Positions 14,131 through 25,676 of a stretch of 64,000 nucleotides of DNA are shown here, piece after piece (positions within the stretch are counted from its first letter, which is position 1; each line of letters begins with the position of its first letter). The stretch comes from Symsagittifera roscoffensis (taxonomy: Eukaryota > Xenacoelomorpha > Acoela > Convolutidae). Below the pieces are notes generated by a model. It ran no database searches and was not told where the DNA came from. It saw only the letters and a list, made by a program, of their open reading frames with translations. Location: contig NW_026970929.1 of NCBI RefSeq assembly GCF_963678635.1, positions 1-64,000 of the forward strand, written 5' to 3'. A program made the translations under genes and the position numbers.

Positions 14131-14375
14131 TGTCATACCTCTGAGTATGGATATCTAACTCTCGAATCCGCATGGATCGATAAACAGCGAGTCTAAACTG
14201 CAGCGGTGTAATACAACTAGTTGAAAGACAATATTTATTTTCGACTGAACAATCGTTCAGACACTGTTCATGTGTTGTGCCTACCGACCGGCCAATTGAG
14301 TGATTTTAACATAAACTATGAATAAAATAAATAACATGCATATTTACTGGGTTTATCGATCGAGGCCGGATTACA
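14131..14375 (-). mobile_element. 5' LTR of old Gypsy (C)
   Basis: About 245 bp, starting TG and ending CA on the minus strand. The primer-binding site abuts it on the inside and GTCAA on the outside. It is clearly diverged from the 3' LTR. Confidence 0.8.
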
Positions 14376-14380
14376 GTCAA

Positions 14381-15365
14381 ACTGGAGCAATTTTGAAAAA
14401 AACAACAACTATTTTTTCTTTAAAACATAACAAGATACAGACAAATATTCAGAAACAAATTTTTATTACTATTTTTAAAAGTTTTTGAGCCATTCTATTT
14501 TCTGTTGGTGTAATCAGTTTTTTGACTTTATAGAGTTTAATTGGAAAGAGTTTGCCAGACATTTTTCATTATGAGAGTATCTCAATGAATTTTAGTAAGT
14601 TACACAGGGAAAAAAACTGGAAATGATTGAACAGAGTGAAAAAAAGAGGAGGATAGGAACCCAGACTGAACAGACGTGGGTCACCCAATGGCGGGTCAGA
14701 CTATGGCGGGTCAGACAATGGCGGGTCACCCAAGTTCAACTTCACATGGCCACAGTCGTAATATTTTATGGCTGACTTCAGCGTTTTTTACGGTCACCCA
14801 AATAACGTTGCAACAGTGGCATGCGGCTCAATTTTCAAAGGGGAGGGGGGTTGGGGACAAAACTTTCTAGGAGTCGGTCAGGCAGAAATTGATGTTTTCA
14901 AACAGTATCAAATGGGGGACCCTTTGGGTCGGGCTGAGGACGCATCATTTAAGAATGGACGCCGCCCCCTCCCTCTCAAAACTCCCCTTTCAAATCCGTC
15001 CAGGCTGACAAAAGCTGGTCGAGAAATTGGTTTTCGATAGTTTTTTTAAATTTTGCACTGAAAACTTAATAACGGTCCACAATTTAGTCGAACAGAACAC
15101 ACATTGGCGCTATCCTCACCATTGAAAAAAGTTTGCTACTAATTTCCAAAAGAAGCGCCATAGTATAGTAGCAGATACCAAAACAATGCATTGAAAACAG
15201 ATAAAAAGTTCGAAAATCTACTGCTTTTGTTCTTACAATGATAGAGTGGAGATTAACGAACAGACTGCTTAATTTTAAAATACAAAACCAGCCCTGGTTT
15301 TGTTTTTTGTTTTGTGAAAACTACTTACCTGAAGTAAGAAAAGAGAAATTTTTTTATTTTTTTTT
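14381..15365. other. Intergenic stretch, low content
   Basis: No gene is supported. It holds a three-unit 15-bp array at 14,688-14,732. A G-rich patch at 14,838-14,856 and a C-rich patch at 14,961-15,002 may be the arms of a short degenerate foldback repeat. Confidence 0.4.
14688..14732 (+). repeat. Three-unit 15-bp minisatellite
   Basis: Three tandem units of ATGGCGGGTCAGACT type, the last one altered at its end. It happens to translate as a Met-Ala-Gly-Gln repeat, but there is no other sign of coding. Confidence 0.8.
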
Positions 15366-15620
15366 AGAACAGAAGTCACGTTCGAGGTACTGCTAATCAA
15401 ATTGTAGAAGCAATGGTCAAACTAACATCCAGTTTCCCGTGTATAAAAACTACCAATTGAATGCTGCTAACTACGAAACAGTACCTCAAGAATTCGAAAA
15501 CACTTTTGATGCTATGAGTGTTAGTCGTGAACAGTACCCTAGATATTTCAGAACTTTACCCCGTAGACAAGATAACAAATCAATCATGTGCAAAATTTTG
15601 ATCATGAAATTTAGCATCAA
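15366..15620 (+). pseudogene. Possible decayed exon, unknown protein
   Basis: A T-rich tract ending in TTTTAG precedes a stretch that reads as ordinary protein: about 23 residues beginning NRSHVRGTANQ. The frame then changes by one at a CCC run near 15,436, and about 50 more residues follow (YKNYQLNAANYETVP, then SREQYPRYFRTLP). Amino-acid content and codon use look coding, but no family was recognised and no good donor was seen. It could be one exon of a decayed gene, an exon with a homopolymer error, or chance. Confidence 0.3.
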
Positions 15621-15719
15621 AAAAGTTTCTGAAGTAAAATTTGAATTAGATCACCATTACATTGTGTTAATGTTTTCAGATTTATCAATATTTCAAATTT
15701 AATGGTGAGCGTTGAATTT

Positions 15720-16430
15720 AATCTGCTTTTTGGTTATTTGAATTTCATAAAGCGTTCTGAGGTAATAAAAAAAGTTTAAGTATTTTGATCAGCTAAACAT
15801 ATGTATTAATTGATTTCTATCTTAAATCACAATTTGTTGCTGATCAACCAAAAGCATAAACCAAAAACTAATAATTTGATAGAAAATATAAGTGTCGGCT
15901 AGAAAAATATCGCTTGATTGGATTTGAATCTTTTTACAAATGCTTGTTTAAACATTATTTTATTTCTTACTAATTGTATAGAATAAAATCAAACACTAAT
16001 TCATTTGAGAAAAAAAAAATTCGTTAGAAGCTAACTGCTTGTCTGAAAAAAAATGTTAGAATAAAAATATCGATTTGATGACACAATTTAATGAAACTGA
16101 TTTATACTTTCAATGAAGGCTGTTAAGAAACATCGGATACTGTTTTTGCTATATCTGCTGCTATTGTTTAAAAACTCAGCTATCGCAATATCTGCCCAAC
16201 GCATTTCAGTTATTACTTGAAGAATTAATTGCAGCAACAAATTATTCCACCTTTTCAATGATCGGTTTCAAGTTCACTAGTGTATTGTGTGAACGCAGTT
16301 CACAAGGGGTGAAGCAGTTAACTCATTGCAATAAAGAGTTGGTATAGTAGATTTGGGTCAAAATAAATATCAATTAAGAAACTGATTAAGATATATTTTA
16401 CTCGTCAGATGTAGGCCATGTTGATGTACC
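15720..16430. other. AT-rich intergenic stretch
   Basis: Nothing recognisable on either strand. It lies between the putative plus-strand exon and the end of the minus-strand caspase-like pseudogene. Confidence 0.4.
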
Positions 16431-16432
16431 AC

Positions 16433-17302
16433 TCAGCTGAAGAAGGATGCAACTCTGACTTGGAATTCATTTCTATCCTCATCCGAAGTCAGAACGTGTA
16501 ATGATTGTTCATCTGACGGATCCTCACACACTATTGTGTACACTAGTCCTCTTCTACGATGAGGCGCTAACCATTTTTCACGCTACCTGTTTCCATCTGT
16601 AGTTGAAGTTTTTAACCATCCACTCGCCTGTTCGCACCCTTCCATCTCAGTCATCAATACCAGGTACTCACTCAACTCGCGATTGATACCAAAAGAGGTA
16701 TGGACTTCTGACCTCTGCTTTTTAAGTTCAGTATCTAGACCCGACCTGTTGCTCTTTGTGAATATCACTTGTTTTTTATTTTCATATTGAGTCACACCGG
16801 TAGTTACTACGCAAAAGTCTCTTTTTTGAGGCAGGTGACACTATTCACAGACAGACCAGGCAAAAATAGATCTTCGGGGTCTTCAGTTATAATAGGCTGT
16901 GCTTTGCCGAAATCCTCCATCATATATACATAAAACTTTCCCGTTTTCTGATCAGCCGCGAGTGAGAAAATATTCATGCCTGCCATGGTGTGAATTTCTA
17001 CTTGTTCCTTCACTTCTTTGATCGCGGAGCTAACCCAAAATTGCTTCTTCCTTGTGTTGTACTTATCGTGATTACAGAAAATAGCTTGCATGTAGTTGTC
17101 ATCTAAACTGTGAGTCATCAAAGTCTGTTGGTTATTGTACGTACAAAATCTGATGAAGTCTACGTAATTAGTTTTGGCGTATTTTCAAGTGGACTGAATT
17201 TATCCCATGTTCCTCTGCTGAACAGTGGCTCAGTGGAGGGTCGACCATCTTTAAGTTTGCTCTCATTACCCGTCATGTAGTATGTCAGTTCACCTCCTCC
17301 AT
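16433..17302 (-). pseudogene. Caspase-like pseudogene, exon 2
   Basis: Second exon of the peptidase-like gene that begins at 17,804-18,480. The acceptor is TTTAG next to 17,302, and the first codons join the upstream exon as DHT|DGGGELTYYMTGNES, which is in phase. The exon runs through conserved-looking text (NYVDFIRFCTY, FWVSSAIKEVKEQ, GKFYVYMMEDFG) to a TGA at 16,433-16,435. The frame shifts by one base at an A run (17,172-17,175) and a T run (16,813-16,816), and an in-frame TAG lies at 16,583-16,585. This part may be a C-terminal accessory region; no domain was recognised. Confidence 0.6.
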
Positions 17303-17803
17303 CTAAACACGAAAAAATTGATTAGCCTTAGAGTCGCACGTTTTTTCCTATGAAGGTAACGTTGGTGAAGGTTTCACAAGTGAGTAAGTGACCATAGTAT
17401 GGGTTTGACCTTGATCACTAAAGAACAAGTTGTGCGCTGTCTTTTAAACATAGGTAAACAAGGGGCTCGCAAAGAGTTTTGAATAATTTGGCAGAATACC
17501 AAAATTGAATGCAAATTAAAGCGCGTTTAGCCATAAAGATAAAAAATTTTAATGACAAAAGACTTTTTGGAGTTTGTTGAGTCTAAGGAGATCATCCGAA
17601 CATTTTTGTTTCGAAATACTAAAGCCTAAAGGAACAGGTAAACTTGAAATTGAATTGAATTTGAGAACGATTTTTATTTCCTAATTTTATATCGCTTTCC
17701 ATCGCTTTAGTTGTAATTAGATAGACCGCTTTAACGTTAAGCTGTATTTGATTTAACAACTGGACGGCATCATATAAGGTTCAACTATCGAGATGTAATT
17801 TAC
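17303..17803 (-). other. Intron of caspase-like pseudogene
   Basis: 501 bp on the minus strand, starting GTAAAT after CACACTG and ending in TTTAG. Splicing it out keeps the reading frame across DHT|DGGG. It contains nothing else recognised. Confidence 0.6.
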
Positions 17804-18480
17804 CAGTGTGATCATAAGCAACCTGGCAGTCGTTTGTCGCAGAGAGGCAGTGAAAGCCTGGGACATTTTTTCTAAAGCAGAAATCAGCCCACACTCCTCG
17901 GAAACATGAGTCTGTGCAGATAGTTGGGGATTCCATGCCAGTTGGGATCCAATCGAAGATCTCTTCTATTCCAACTGTACCGTCTGCCAGACACCAGTTT
18001 CCAGTTGCCATCTCCCCATGGCCAATGTAATAGATCATTGGCTTGTATTTTTTTCTCTTTGCAATGCTGGAAAAAACTTTGAACGCTTGATTTCACATAT
18101 TCTTTTCTCGTGTGCAGATTTTGCACTCTGTTGTAGAGATGATGACCAACAGTTCTCTCCATAATTACGAAATCCACACTGTGATCTTTAAGAAAAAGTC
18201 CCTCCTTTCTCCTCCCATCTCACGTGCCCCCATTTCGGACAGCTGGATATAATTAGGAGGCTCACTTGCACCTGATATTAGAAGCCACTTCCTCTCTTTA
18301 TCTGTTGGGTTCCATTTGTCAATGTCACGTATTCTACCCGCTTTCTGTTTAATCGCGGAACCAGCAGGTTTTAAAAAACTCAGGATGGCTTTTGTGTTGT
18401 CGCTGAATTGTTACCAAAAATTTGTAACTTCTGATTCGATTCGGATAGCTGTTCAATATGCAACTTGGATCTTAGAATAA
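17804..18480 (-). pseudogene. Caspase-fold (clan CD) peptidase-like pseudogene, exon 1
   Basis: Reads as a caspase/metacaspase-type p20 domain. A hydrophobic strand ends in YYIGHGE (catalytic His codon at 18,018-18,020), and a second ends in TICTDSCFRG (catalytic Cys codon at 17,904-17,906), about 38 residues later. Both are the classic His and Cys blocks of clan CD. Upstream are KWLLISGASEPPNY and VDFVIMERTVGHHLY, typical strand-helix text. The frame changes near 18,195-18,210 and at the A run 18,048-18,054, and probably once more near 18,400. The 5' end is not defined. In eukaryotes such proteins act in cell death or as related proteases. Here the breaks suggest a pseudogene, though homopolymer sequencing error is possible. 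Confidence 0.6.
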
Positions 18481-19871
18481 CGTGGTTTTAATTGTTAAAT
18501 TGCATCTGTAAGCTGCAGCGTCTTTCAGAGTGAATAAAGAAAAGTTACTTGTCTTATATTTTTCCGCATAACTAGAGCAATTTTGAAAATGCATTAAACA
18601 AATTGTGTGAAAAATTGTCATAAATTAACTCCAATTCTGACCATACCAAACTTGTACGCCAGCAAGTACCTCACAAATCTGTAGGTTTAAACTTCTGGTT
18701 ATGTTTTAATTAATTTTTATTTTCTTCTTTCAAAAAACTAATCGTGCACTGATACAGATAATTTTTATGCCAAAACAGAAAGTGTCGTTTTTATAATGGT
18801 TCAAAATCAAGGCTAGTTTCAAACTGGTTCCAACATCAACGGTCAAAAAAAATTTTCAAGTGAACTTGCCGGGTCCGCTTGACCTGTCAAGTAAAAACGC
18901 TGCTTTTTCCAGCCCAGCATAAGATTAGGCTCCGGTATTTAATTTCGAAAAGCGAAACTGAGACTTCTGAGTTTGAAAATCAAAACTTAAACCAATTATC
19001 TAGTTTAAGGGTTTCACTTTTGATTTAAAAAGCATTAATTAACTATTGAGTTTGTACTGAATTTGGTGAGTATGCATTTTAAAGTACGAAATTATTAATG
19101 AACATTCAACTTGAATGATTTGATTCTTATAACTCAAAATTGAAATCATTCATTCTCTTCTTTTTTCGTTTAAGCTGAAGTGCAACTTTCAGTGCTGTGC
19201 CATGTCAGTTATTTTCGTGTTCAAACTGTGCAGCCTCCTTATGTTTCGTCTGTTTCTCTCCACTGTGTCTGTACTTTCGTCGCCCTCTAACGACGAGCCA
19301 ATCGGCTTTCGTTTGTGCGCGCCTGAAATTTGAAATTTTGTAATTTTTCGAAAATAATTTGAACATAATTTGATCTTGAAACATCGAGAAATATCAATTC
19401 ACCAAAAAAAAGTGGAATAGCAATTTTGAAAAAAATATTCAAACTAGTTCCTTTTTTGGTTCGTTTCCTGATTTCAAATACTGAAGTTAGTAAATTGCTC
19501 TACACTTAAGTATCCATTTGAGACAAATATGCTATCGAAAGTGTTAAAAAACTCCGTAAACATCTTAGAAATTTTCGACATCCAAACCAGCAAATGTTCT
19601 CGTAGACGTTTTTTTTTGGATGGCACAGATCTTTGCCTAAATTAACTTGAGTCTTTTCGACAGTAGAGGTAGAAATCAGAAATTTTAATTGTTCGACCTG
19701 GACAAAAACTAGAAGCAAACTACTGGACAAAAACTGAAATTTTGTTGTAAATCCTCCTCGAGAAACTTTTTGATATGTCCCTGATTCCTTTTCCTTCTAA
19801 AAACTGACACCTCCATTTTAACTCTCCTCTCATCCCCTACCGTATCCTTTGTATCTCACTCCCCTCCCCCT
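18481..19871. other. Intergenic stretch between two minus-strand genes
   Basis: AT-rich, with no supported gene. A minus-strand open frame at 19,506-19,730 lacks splice sites and coding character. Any promoter of the caspase-like gene would lie here, but no TATA box or motif can be assigned. Confidence 0.4.
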
Positions 19872-19894
19872 TTAATTGAAAACTACCCTCTGAC

Positions 19895-20060
19895 CTGCGT
19901 GCATCATGCTCTTGAGGGCAGTGTGCTGTCTGTCCACAGTCTTCCTCAGTGCACTCTCGATGTCATTGTCTCTTCTGATCTCATTTCGCAACTCATCCAG
20001 ATCTCTGATGTACTTCTGGTGCAGTCTCTCTTTCGCAAACTCAATCATGCGATCAGTCTC
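19895..20060 (-). CDS. Coiled-coil protein gene, exon 6 (last seen)
   Basis: Acceptor CCCCAG, then ETDRMIEFAKERLHQKY through RQHTALKSMMHA, an acidic and basic helical stretch with heptad spacing. It joins exon 5 in phase 0. It may end at a donor (GCAG|GTCAGA at 19,894), with further exons not found. Alternatively it may read on for a few codons (GQRVVFN) to a TAA at 19,872-19,874, making it the last exon. The nearby caspase-like gene on the same strand favours the second reading. By itself the exon gives no function. Confidence 0.65.
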
Positions 20061-20214
20061 CTGGGGAGAAAAAAATACATTAAAACCGATAAAACTGTAG
20101 TAGATGCAATAGCAATGGATCCTGAAATTCAAAGAGGAGCTTCATGCTACTTGTAAAAAATGTAGAAGTATTCTACAGTACAAATACCAAAACTAAGTGA
20201 ACCAATGCCACTCG

Positions 20215-20985
20215 GGTCGAGGTCCGCGACTCTTCTCCAGATTTTCACTTGAAATTTTTGACATGAAAAGACTCTCCCAACAGAACTGAGGCATGTCCAG
20301 ACTTTCGAGACCGAAAGTTTGCATCATTCACAGTTTTCGGCGACCAAAAAGAACCGCCGCGACTTTCGCGACCGAGACTGAGATGTCAAGACCAATGTTT
20401 CGCGACGCATATTTGGTATGTCTGAACTTTCACGACGAAAATTCAGCTGCGACTCACTTATAAGTGTTGCGAATGGCGGCGCGAGTCACCTCATCCGTTT
20501 CCAGAGTTTCGCGTGTAAATTGAAGCCGGCACAAAATTCGCGACCAGGGTGGAGGCAACGTGACCCATGAACAATTTTTAATTTTTCGCGACCTTTGCGA
20601 CCGGATTGGAAACGCGCGTTTTTTGCGAGCAAAGTGGCAACGATGCGATTTTAGCAACCTAGGTAGAAACGTCGCGAACCCAGAAACAATTTATTGCAAC
20701 GTTCGCGTCTGGGCATAAAGTCGGGCCATGCGTCGGAAAATCACGCCGTACGTCGCGGCGATCCAGACTCAAATTGAAAAATTGCGCTGAGTCTGGAAAT
20801 TCTGGACATGAGTCGCGCAGTAGGACACGAAAATCGGGACATACTAAAAGCTGTTCGTGAAAGTCAGTCTACACATGGAACGCGAGGTCTGAAAAATTTG
20901 TGTCCAGACTTTTGCGACCCAATTCCAGCTTATCGCGACCGACGTTTCGACTCAGGTGTAGACTTCCGCGGCTCATGATCATACC
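20215..20985 (+). repeat. CpG-rich degenerate repeat patch in an intron
   Basis: About 770 bp crowded with CGCGAC, GCGAC and TCCAGACT words in an otherwise AT-rich intron. Words recur in direct form (CCGCGACTTTCGCGACCGA) and in inverted form (GAGTCGCGCAG, AGTCTGGA). It has no long reading frame. It looks like a degenerate satellite or a multi-copy element whose CpGs have not decayed. Confidence 0.65.
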
Positions 20986-21944
20986 TTCCAGACTCAAAAT
21001 TTTGGTTCCATTATGCAATTTGCGATTGGGATGCGGCGCGGTTTTCAAAGTCTTAGTCTTCGACTCAAGCAGCAGCTAACACTATTGGAAAAAATATATA
21101 TTCGTATTTTTCTCGGCATGATTTTGCTTTTTTGCTATATTAATAAATCAGTTTCTGCTGGAGATTTTTTTAGATCAACATTTTCCGTACTATAATCAAT
21201 CCGCTAAAAGACTACCACCATATTTGAACAAGTAATAGTTTTCTCCGGATCTTTAAACTTGTATCACATTGTCAACCCACTTCAATTAGATGTAACTGAA
21301 TACTTGATCTTTTTTTTCTTCTAAGATATTTCATTTTTCGCAAGAAAATACATTTTAAACAAAAATCATACAGTCCGAACGAAAGCTCACTAAAGCTCAT
21401 GGTTTTTGACATGCGCTTTGAATTCTAAGAAGTTTGGAAAAATTGCTTCACACTTCCTTATAATCAGTCCCAAAACAGCAACTGCTTAATTTTTGTGAAA
21501 CGCCTAAAAACATTTATGCTTAGTAATTTTGTGAATAAAAAGTTGACGTAAAAAATTGACCAAAATGAAAAGTTTGCCGATAAAGCTGTCGATTTGTCTT
21601 GCCTGCGTTTAAGTTTCATTGGTAATTTTTTTATTTGACCGCTAGTCTGAAACACATGGAAACTTTTCTTTTTTTTCTGCTTAATAGGAGGAAAGCTCAA
21701 AACCATTGAAATGGATTGAAAACCAACATTTAAAAAAGTTGATTAGACTCGGAAGTTTGAGTTTTGAACAATCAAAATACTGTCAGGAAAATCACTCTTT
21801 CAGCGTAAGAAAAAAAAACTGATTTAATTGAGTCTGCTTGTGCAGATTAAACTCAGTTTTCTGTCTGTTCTCAAGTTTTCTAGTTAATTGCAGTGAGCTA
21901 AATTAATTAAAATTGAGTTTTCTGTCAGAACTTTTTATAATGGT

Positions 21945-22040
21945 CAGGGGCGGATCTAGGATTTTCTCAATGGGGGCGGATTTTCAAACAAATTTTCAAA
22001 ATTTTTGACGACCCCACTAATTCTGCTCCTGATAACGACC
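21945..22040 (+). repeat. Possible short interspersed repeat fragment
   Basis: Begins GGGGCGGATCTAGGATTTT and is followed by GGGGGCGGATTTT. GGATC/GGGGCGG openings of this kind recur in short dispersed repeats of many invertebrates. A related G-rich word, GGGGCGGATTTGAAGGGG, lies at 24,862. Not enough is present to define ends. Confidence 0.25.
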
Positions 22041-23100
22041 AAGATTCAGTTAAAACCCCAGAGCTGTAGAAAAAAAAATGTGTCACAGCTGAATTTTTCT
22101 CGTATGTTTGAACTGGAGTTATTTCCTTGGTGTAGAAAACTGATGTTGCGATCTATGTTTTTGGTCGCCGAAATTGGTTTAACTAACGAAACTTCGTGCA
22201 TGAATATTTTATTAGTTTCGTCAAATTTGTAACAATAACTATTTATCAAGAATGCGTAGTTTTGAGATTACATGCAGCTGGACATGTTTAATTGCTGAAT
22301 CGAGACAAAGACTATGAAGCGCACCAAAGGAGACCATTAATTTTAGTCAAGTTGATTTTCAAGTCGCATTCACCTTCACAGTCCAAACGCATTGAAAAAA
22401 AAATGGTTTTGCCAGCTAGTATTTAAATAAACATTTAAAAAGATAGCTTACGAAAAAGACAAATTAAAACTGTTTTGATATTTTTTGCAAGTGTAAACAA
22501 AAGAAGAAAACATATATTTTAACAAAAAATTCATACTGATCGTATTTGTTGAGATCAATAAAAAAATCGACAAAACATTCAGTGACTATAGTCAATTTTA
22601 TCCCCTCTCTTTAAGAGAGTTGATTAGGTTCGGGAAAAAAAAACATTAAAGTTCGCTAACTTTTTAATTTCTTAAAGAAGCATGTTTTTTCAAGTTTCAA
22701 GACTTTAGGGCCAGTGCTATCAAGGCGAACGATGGCGGCTAATCTTATGTAGAGCTGCTAGCTTCAATTGACACCATAGTTTATTCTAAATTTTTATAAT
22801 ATTATAAAAATGTTTGAGGCTTTTTATTTCCTGGATGTCGCTTTAGTTAATAATTATAAAAACTTAAGTCCGCCAATGATTAAAACGACTATTTTTTGTA
22901 GACAAAAGACTGAAAAACAAGCCTAGTCCAGCCTTGGTTAAAACAATTGCTATCTTAGTTCGGCTATCTTAATACCCATACTTTTTCCATCTTATATTAA
23001 ATCCTAAATCCTAAGTCCTTGGTTAAAACGACTGCTATAGAAATTAGTCCAACGTGATAGAGGCCAAATTGACGTTCATCGGCTATCCTAATACACATAC

Positions 23101-23243
23101 CTTTTCCAGGTGGTTCTTAGTGTCTGCCACCTCCATGTCTCTCTGTGCCTGATAACTGGCTAGTTGTTCTCTGATCTGCTGCAATTTGTACTCGTGGTCC
23201 TTACTGTGTTTCACCACCTCGACCGCAGTTGCGCTCAAGTTGT
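23101..23243 (-). CDS. Coiled-coil protein gene, exon 5
   Basis: A T-rich tract and TAG at 23,244-23,245 precede the exon; GTATGT follows it. It reads DNLSATAVEVVKHSKDHEY and onward to ADTKNHLEK, a charged helical segment. Phase 1 entry matches exon 4 and phase 0 exit matches exon 6. The 143-bp length restores the frame exactly, which supports the whole model. Confidence 0.75.
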
Positions 23244-23431
23244 CTAAAAAAAAAAAAAAACCAAGTTGAACTTCAATCAAAACTGTCAATCAATTTTCGA
23301 AATCAAAATGACAAAAAAGGAGATTGCTTGTTGATATGAGATTTCTTGTATATCTAAAATTATTTTCAAAATAATAATTTATAATATATATATTATTGAG
23401 ATGACTCTTAAAAAAAACAGACTCAACATAC

Positions 23432-23542
23432 CAAGTCCGCTCTTTACGAGCAGATCATAACTCATTGCTCCCCCTCCCCCGAGGATACTGGTGCTGTCAT
23501 TGCCCTGTTGACTGGTACTCATGTCTCCCCCAACTCCTGCTC
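23432..23542 (-). CDS. Coiled-coil protein gene, exon 4
   Basis: Acceptor CATCAG, donor GTATGT, 111 bp. It encodes a flexible Gly/Ser/Gln-rich linker (AGVGGDMSTSQQGNDST, then ILGGGGAMSYDLLVKSGLG), unlike its helical neighbours. It enters and leaves in phase 1. It may be an interdomain linker or an alternatively used exon; the sequence cannot say. Confidence 0.7.
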
Positions 23543-23993
23543 CTGATGTTTGAATACAAAAAAGATATCAAACTAAAGAATGGTTTTCAAAAAATAAAAA
23601 AAAATGAATAAAAAACTGATTTTTTACTCCTAATAATCAAATCACTTTTAGGTATACAGCTAATTTACAGTAACTGTTTAGACCCTCATTCGTACATTAT
23701 TAAGGTGTTTTAACTTGTTCAAAAAAACTTGTTAACTCCACAAAAAAAAACATTCAACGCTTCGATTTTCTATTGAAAAAACTACTATTACACATTTTTC
23801 GAAAACTTTTGACACACCGTGAATTCAAGTTTAATTAGACATATTGCCGTGCTAGCTTAATTATGACTTTTCCTTTTTTTACTGATTTTTTAATCATTTA
23901 ATTTTAAAAAATGTTTAAAATTTTTATCAACAAAAATTTTAACCATTTTTCTGTAGGGTCTCTCCTTGTTACTTTTTGGTTGTTTTTTAATAC

Positions 23994-24111
23994 CTAGGAA
24001 TACTTGTCTGGGCTGGATGCCGATGCTGGCTGAGATGTCAAAGATGGCTTTGTTGATCCGGCCCAACACTCTCTTCTGTTCACGCATCTTGTTCGACTCC
24101 AACTCGGCCAC
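23994..24111 (-). CDS. Coiled-coil protein gene, exon 3
   Basis: Acceptor TTCAG, then VAELESNKMREQKRVLGR and a segment ending IGIQPRQVFLG. An upstream GT after PRQ (24,003) would break the phase. The donor CTAG|GTATTA at 23,993 fits both the frame and exon 4, so it was chosen. 118 bp. Confidence 0.7.
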
Positions 24112-25139
24112 CTGAACAGGCAGTTATTACTTTAAGAGTTCCGAAACAACCTCAGAGATGGTTTCAATACTCTTTCTCCCCTGTATGAGCTTCACTTTTT
24201 CGGTTAAGCGTGTATTCCACAAGGTAATACTTGTCGTTAATCGTTAATTGACTGTTAAGTGTAATCAGTGAAAATGCGTTTTTTTTGCCTAAATAATACA
24301 CTCGCAAACCAACATTTGTTTTAAAAGTGGACAATATTAATAAAGGTGCAAAAAATGTATTTGTTATAATTTCTTTTTTTTTGTCACGCGAGATTTTTTA
24401 AAACATAATTAAATTGAGGCAGAGAAATTGTAAAAGAAAGTTATACAAGAAAAAATGAAATTTGGTCGTTCTCAAAAAATATTATCATGATCATCATTAA
24501 TTTTATTATGATTTTCGGATTTTTAAACGTTATTTCTTTTATGGGCAAAATTTAGCCAGACATGACGGGAGGTGCGAGAGTTTCTCTGATTCTTTTTTAT
24601 GATTTTGTGCTACTATATTTATAAAAGTTTGCAGATATAAAACCATATTTCACAAGAAAAGTTTTATTGTTTCTTTCTACAAAGACTGAATCGGCGTAAT
24701 TGCTGTTATGTTAAAACCACTCGATAGGGAGCTAAATGGTTTTATTAACCTTTTTTATGATATTATTTTTTTTCTTGATTAAATTTTGTAATTATAAAAC
24801 AAAATAATCCCTTAGAAACAAAATTTTTTAAAACTTTTATTATTCTTTTTGTGTGCGCAAGGGGCGGATTTGAAGGGGAAGGCGGTCACTCCCTCCCCCT
24901 TGCAAGGATTTGACCCCCTACCGGTACTGTTTTGAGATATATCCATTTTTGGCTGACCGACATTAAAACCAATAATTAACCTTAGCCATTCGTCTGCGAA
25001 TGAGAACATTGTGGACTAGGCTTGTGCTACCTGCAGATGTTGCATAAGACCGATTTGCAACTCTGCACTGAAACAGTCCGGTTATCCAATTGAGACTCTC
25101 TTGAAACTTCTGAGCAACATGAAACCAGTTCGAAACAAA

Positions 25140-25385
25140 TATTTATTTATAACTTGATATTTATCACAGTAAAATGTTTATATCTAACCAATCAAGATTA
25201 ATTACTAAAATTTACTATAAAAATGTGGAGCTGAAATTAGTCATAGTTTCAGCCAGAGAAAACATAATACAGATTGAAATCAGTTGCTTTCTTCTCTCCT
25301 TTAACATCGCAAGAATACTATTATATACTAGATTTTTTGAGACTAGGAATTATAAGAGTAAGAATAGGATAGGTAATAGAGGTTC
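25140..25385 (+). repeat. Interspersed repeat pair, copy 1
   Basis: Aligns with 36,185-36,422 in the same orientation. The best-kept part is TATATACTAGAT followed by TTTTGAGACTAGGAA and an AGAGTA tract. This copy lies in the intron between exons 3 and 2 of the coiled-coil gene; the other lies upstream of the gene. No coding frame. Confidence 0.7.
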
Positions 25386-25627
25386 AATAAACCCCCTAGT
25401 AACTTTGAGGGTGAAACGCGCCAAAAAATGTGATTTTTGCTCAAAATTTTCAAAAAGCACCTAAAACGCCTCTTTTGGCCTGTTTTTGCAAGTTTTTGCC
25501 AGCGGCGCAGAAAATTCGGCCAAAACAAGATATTTTTAATACTTTGAGAAAGCTCAGAAATCAGCTGACCTAAAAAAATGTTGACAACTTTTTCGAAAAG
25601 AAAAATTGGAAATCCCCCCTCGAGAAA

Positions 25628-25642
25628 CCCCCCCCCCCCCCC
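25628..25642 (+). repeat. Poly-C run beside exon 2
   Basis: Fifteen Cs about 35 bp beyond the donor of exon 2, inside the intron. On the transcribed sense strand this is a G run. Confidence 0.9.
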
Positions 25643-25676
25643 AGTTCCTGTGCGTGCATAAGATTCGCCCTCCAAC

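Larger units (their letters stand above)
8346..14375 (-). mobile_element. Old, broken Ty3/Gypsy retrotransposon
   Basis: A full-length but decayed LTR element read on the minus strand. Order: 5' LTR 14,131-14,375, tRNA-Ser primer site 14,115-14,130, gag remains near 13.2-13.5 kb, reverse transcriptase with a YLDD box near 11.8-12.1 kb, integrase remains near 9.9-10.4 kb, a hydrophilic tail near 8.6-9.6 kb, and 3' LTR 8,346-8,598. The flanks carry the same five bases. The two LTRs differ at roughly one base in five by eye, so the insertion is old. Many breaks are present. No envelope gene was recognised between integrase and the 3' LTR. Confidence 0.85.

Noticed and set aside
19506-19730. Possible further exon of the coiled-coil gene
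   Set aside because: It has no heptad pattern and no phase-matching acceptor, and the codon content is like intron sequence.
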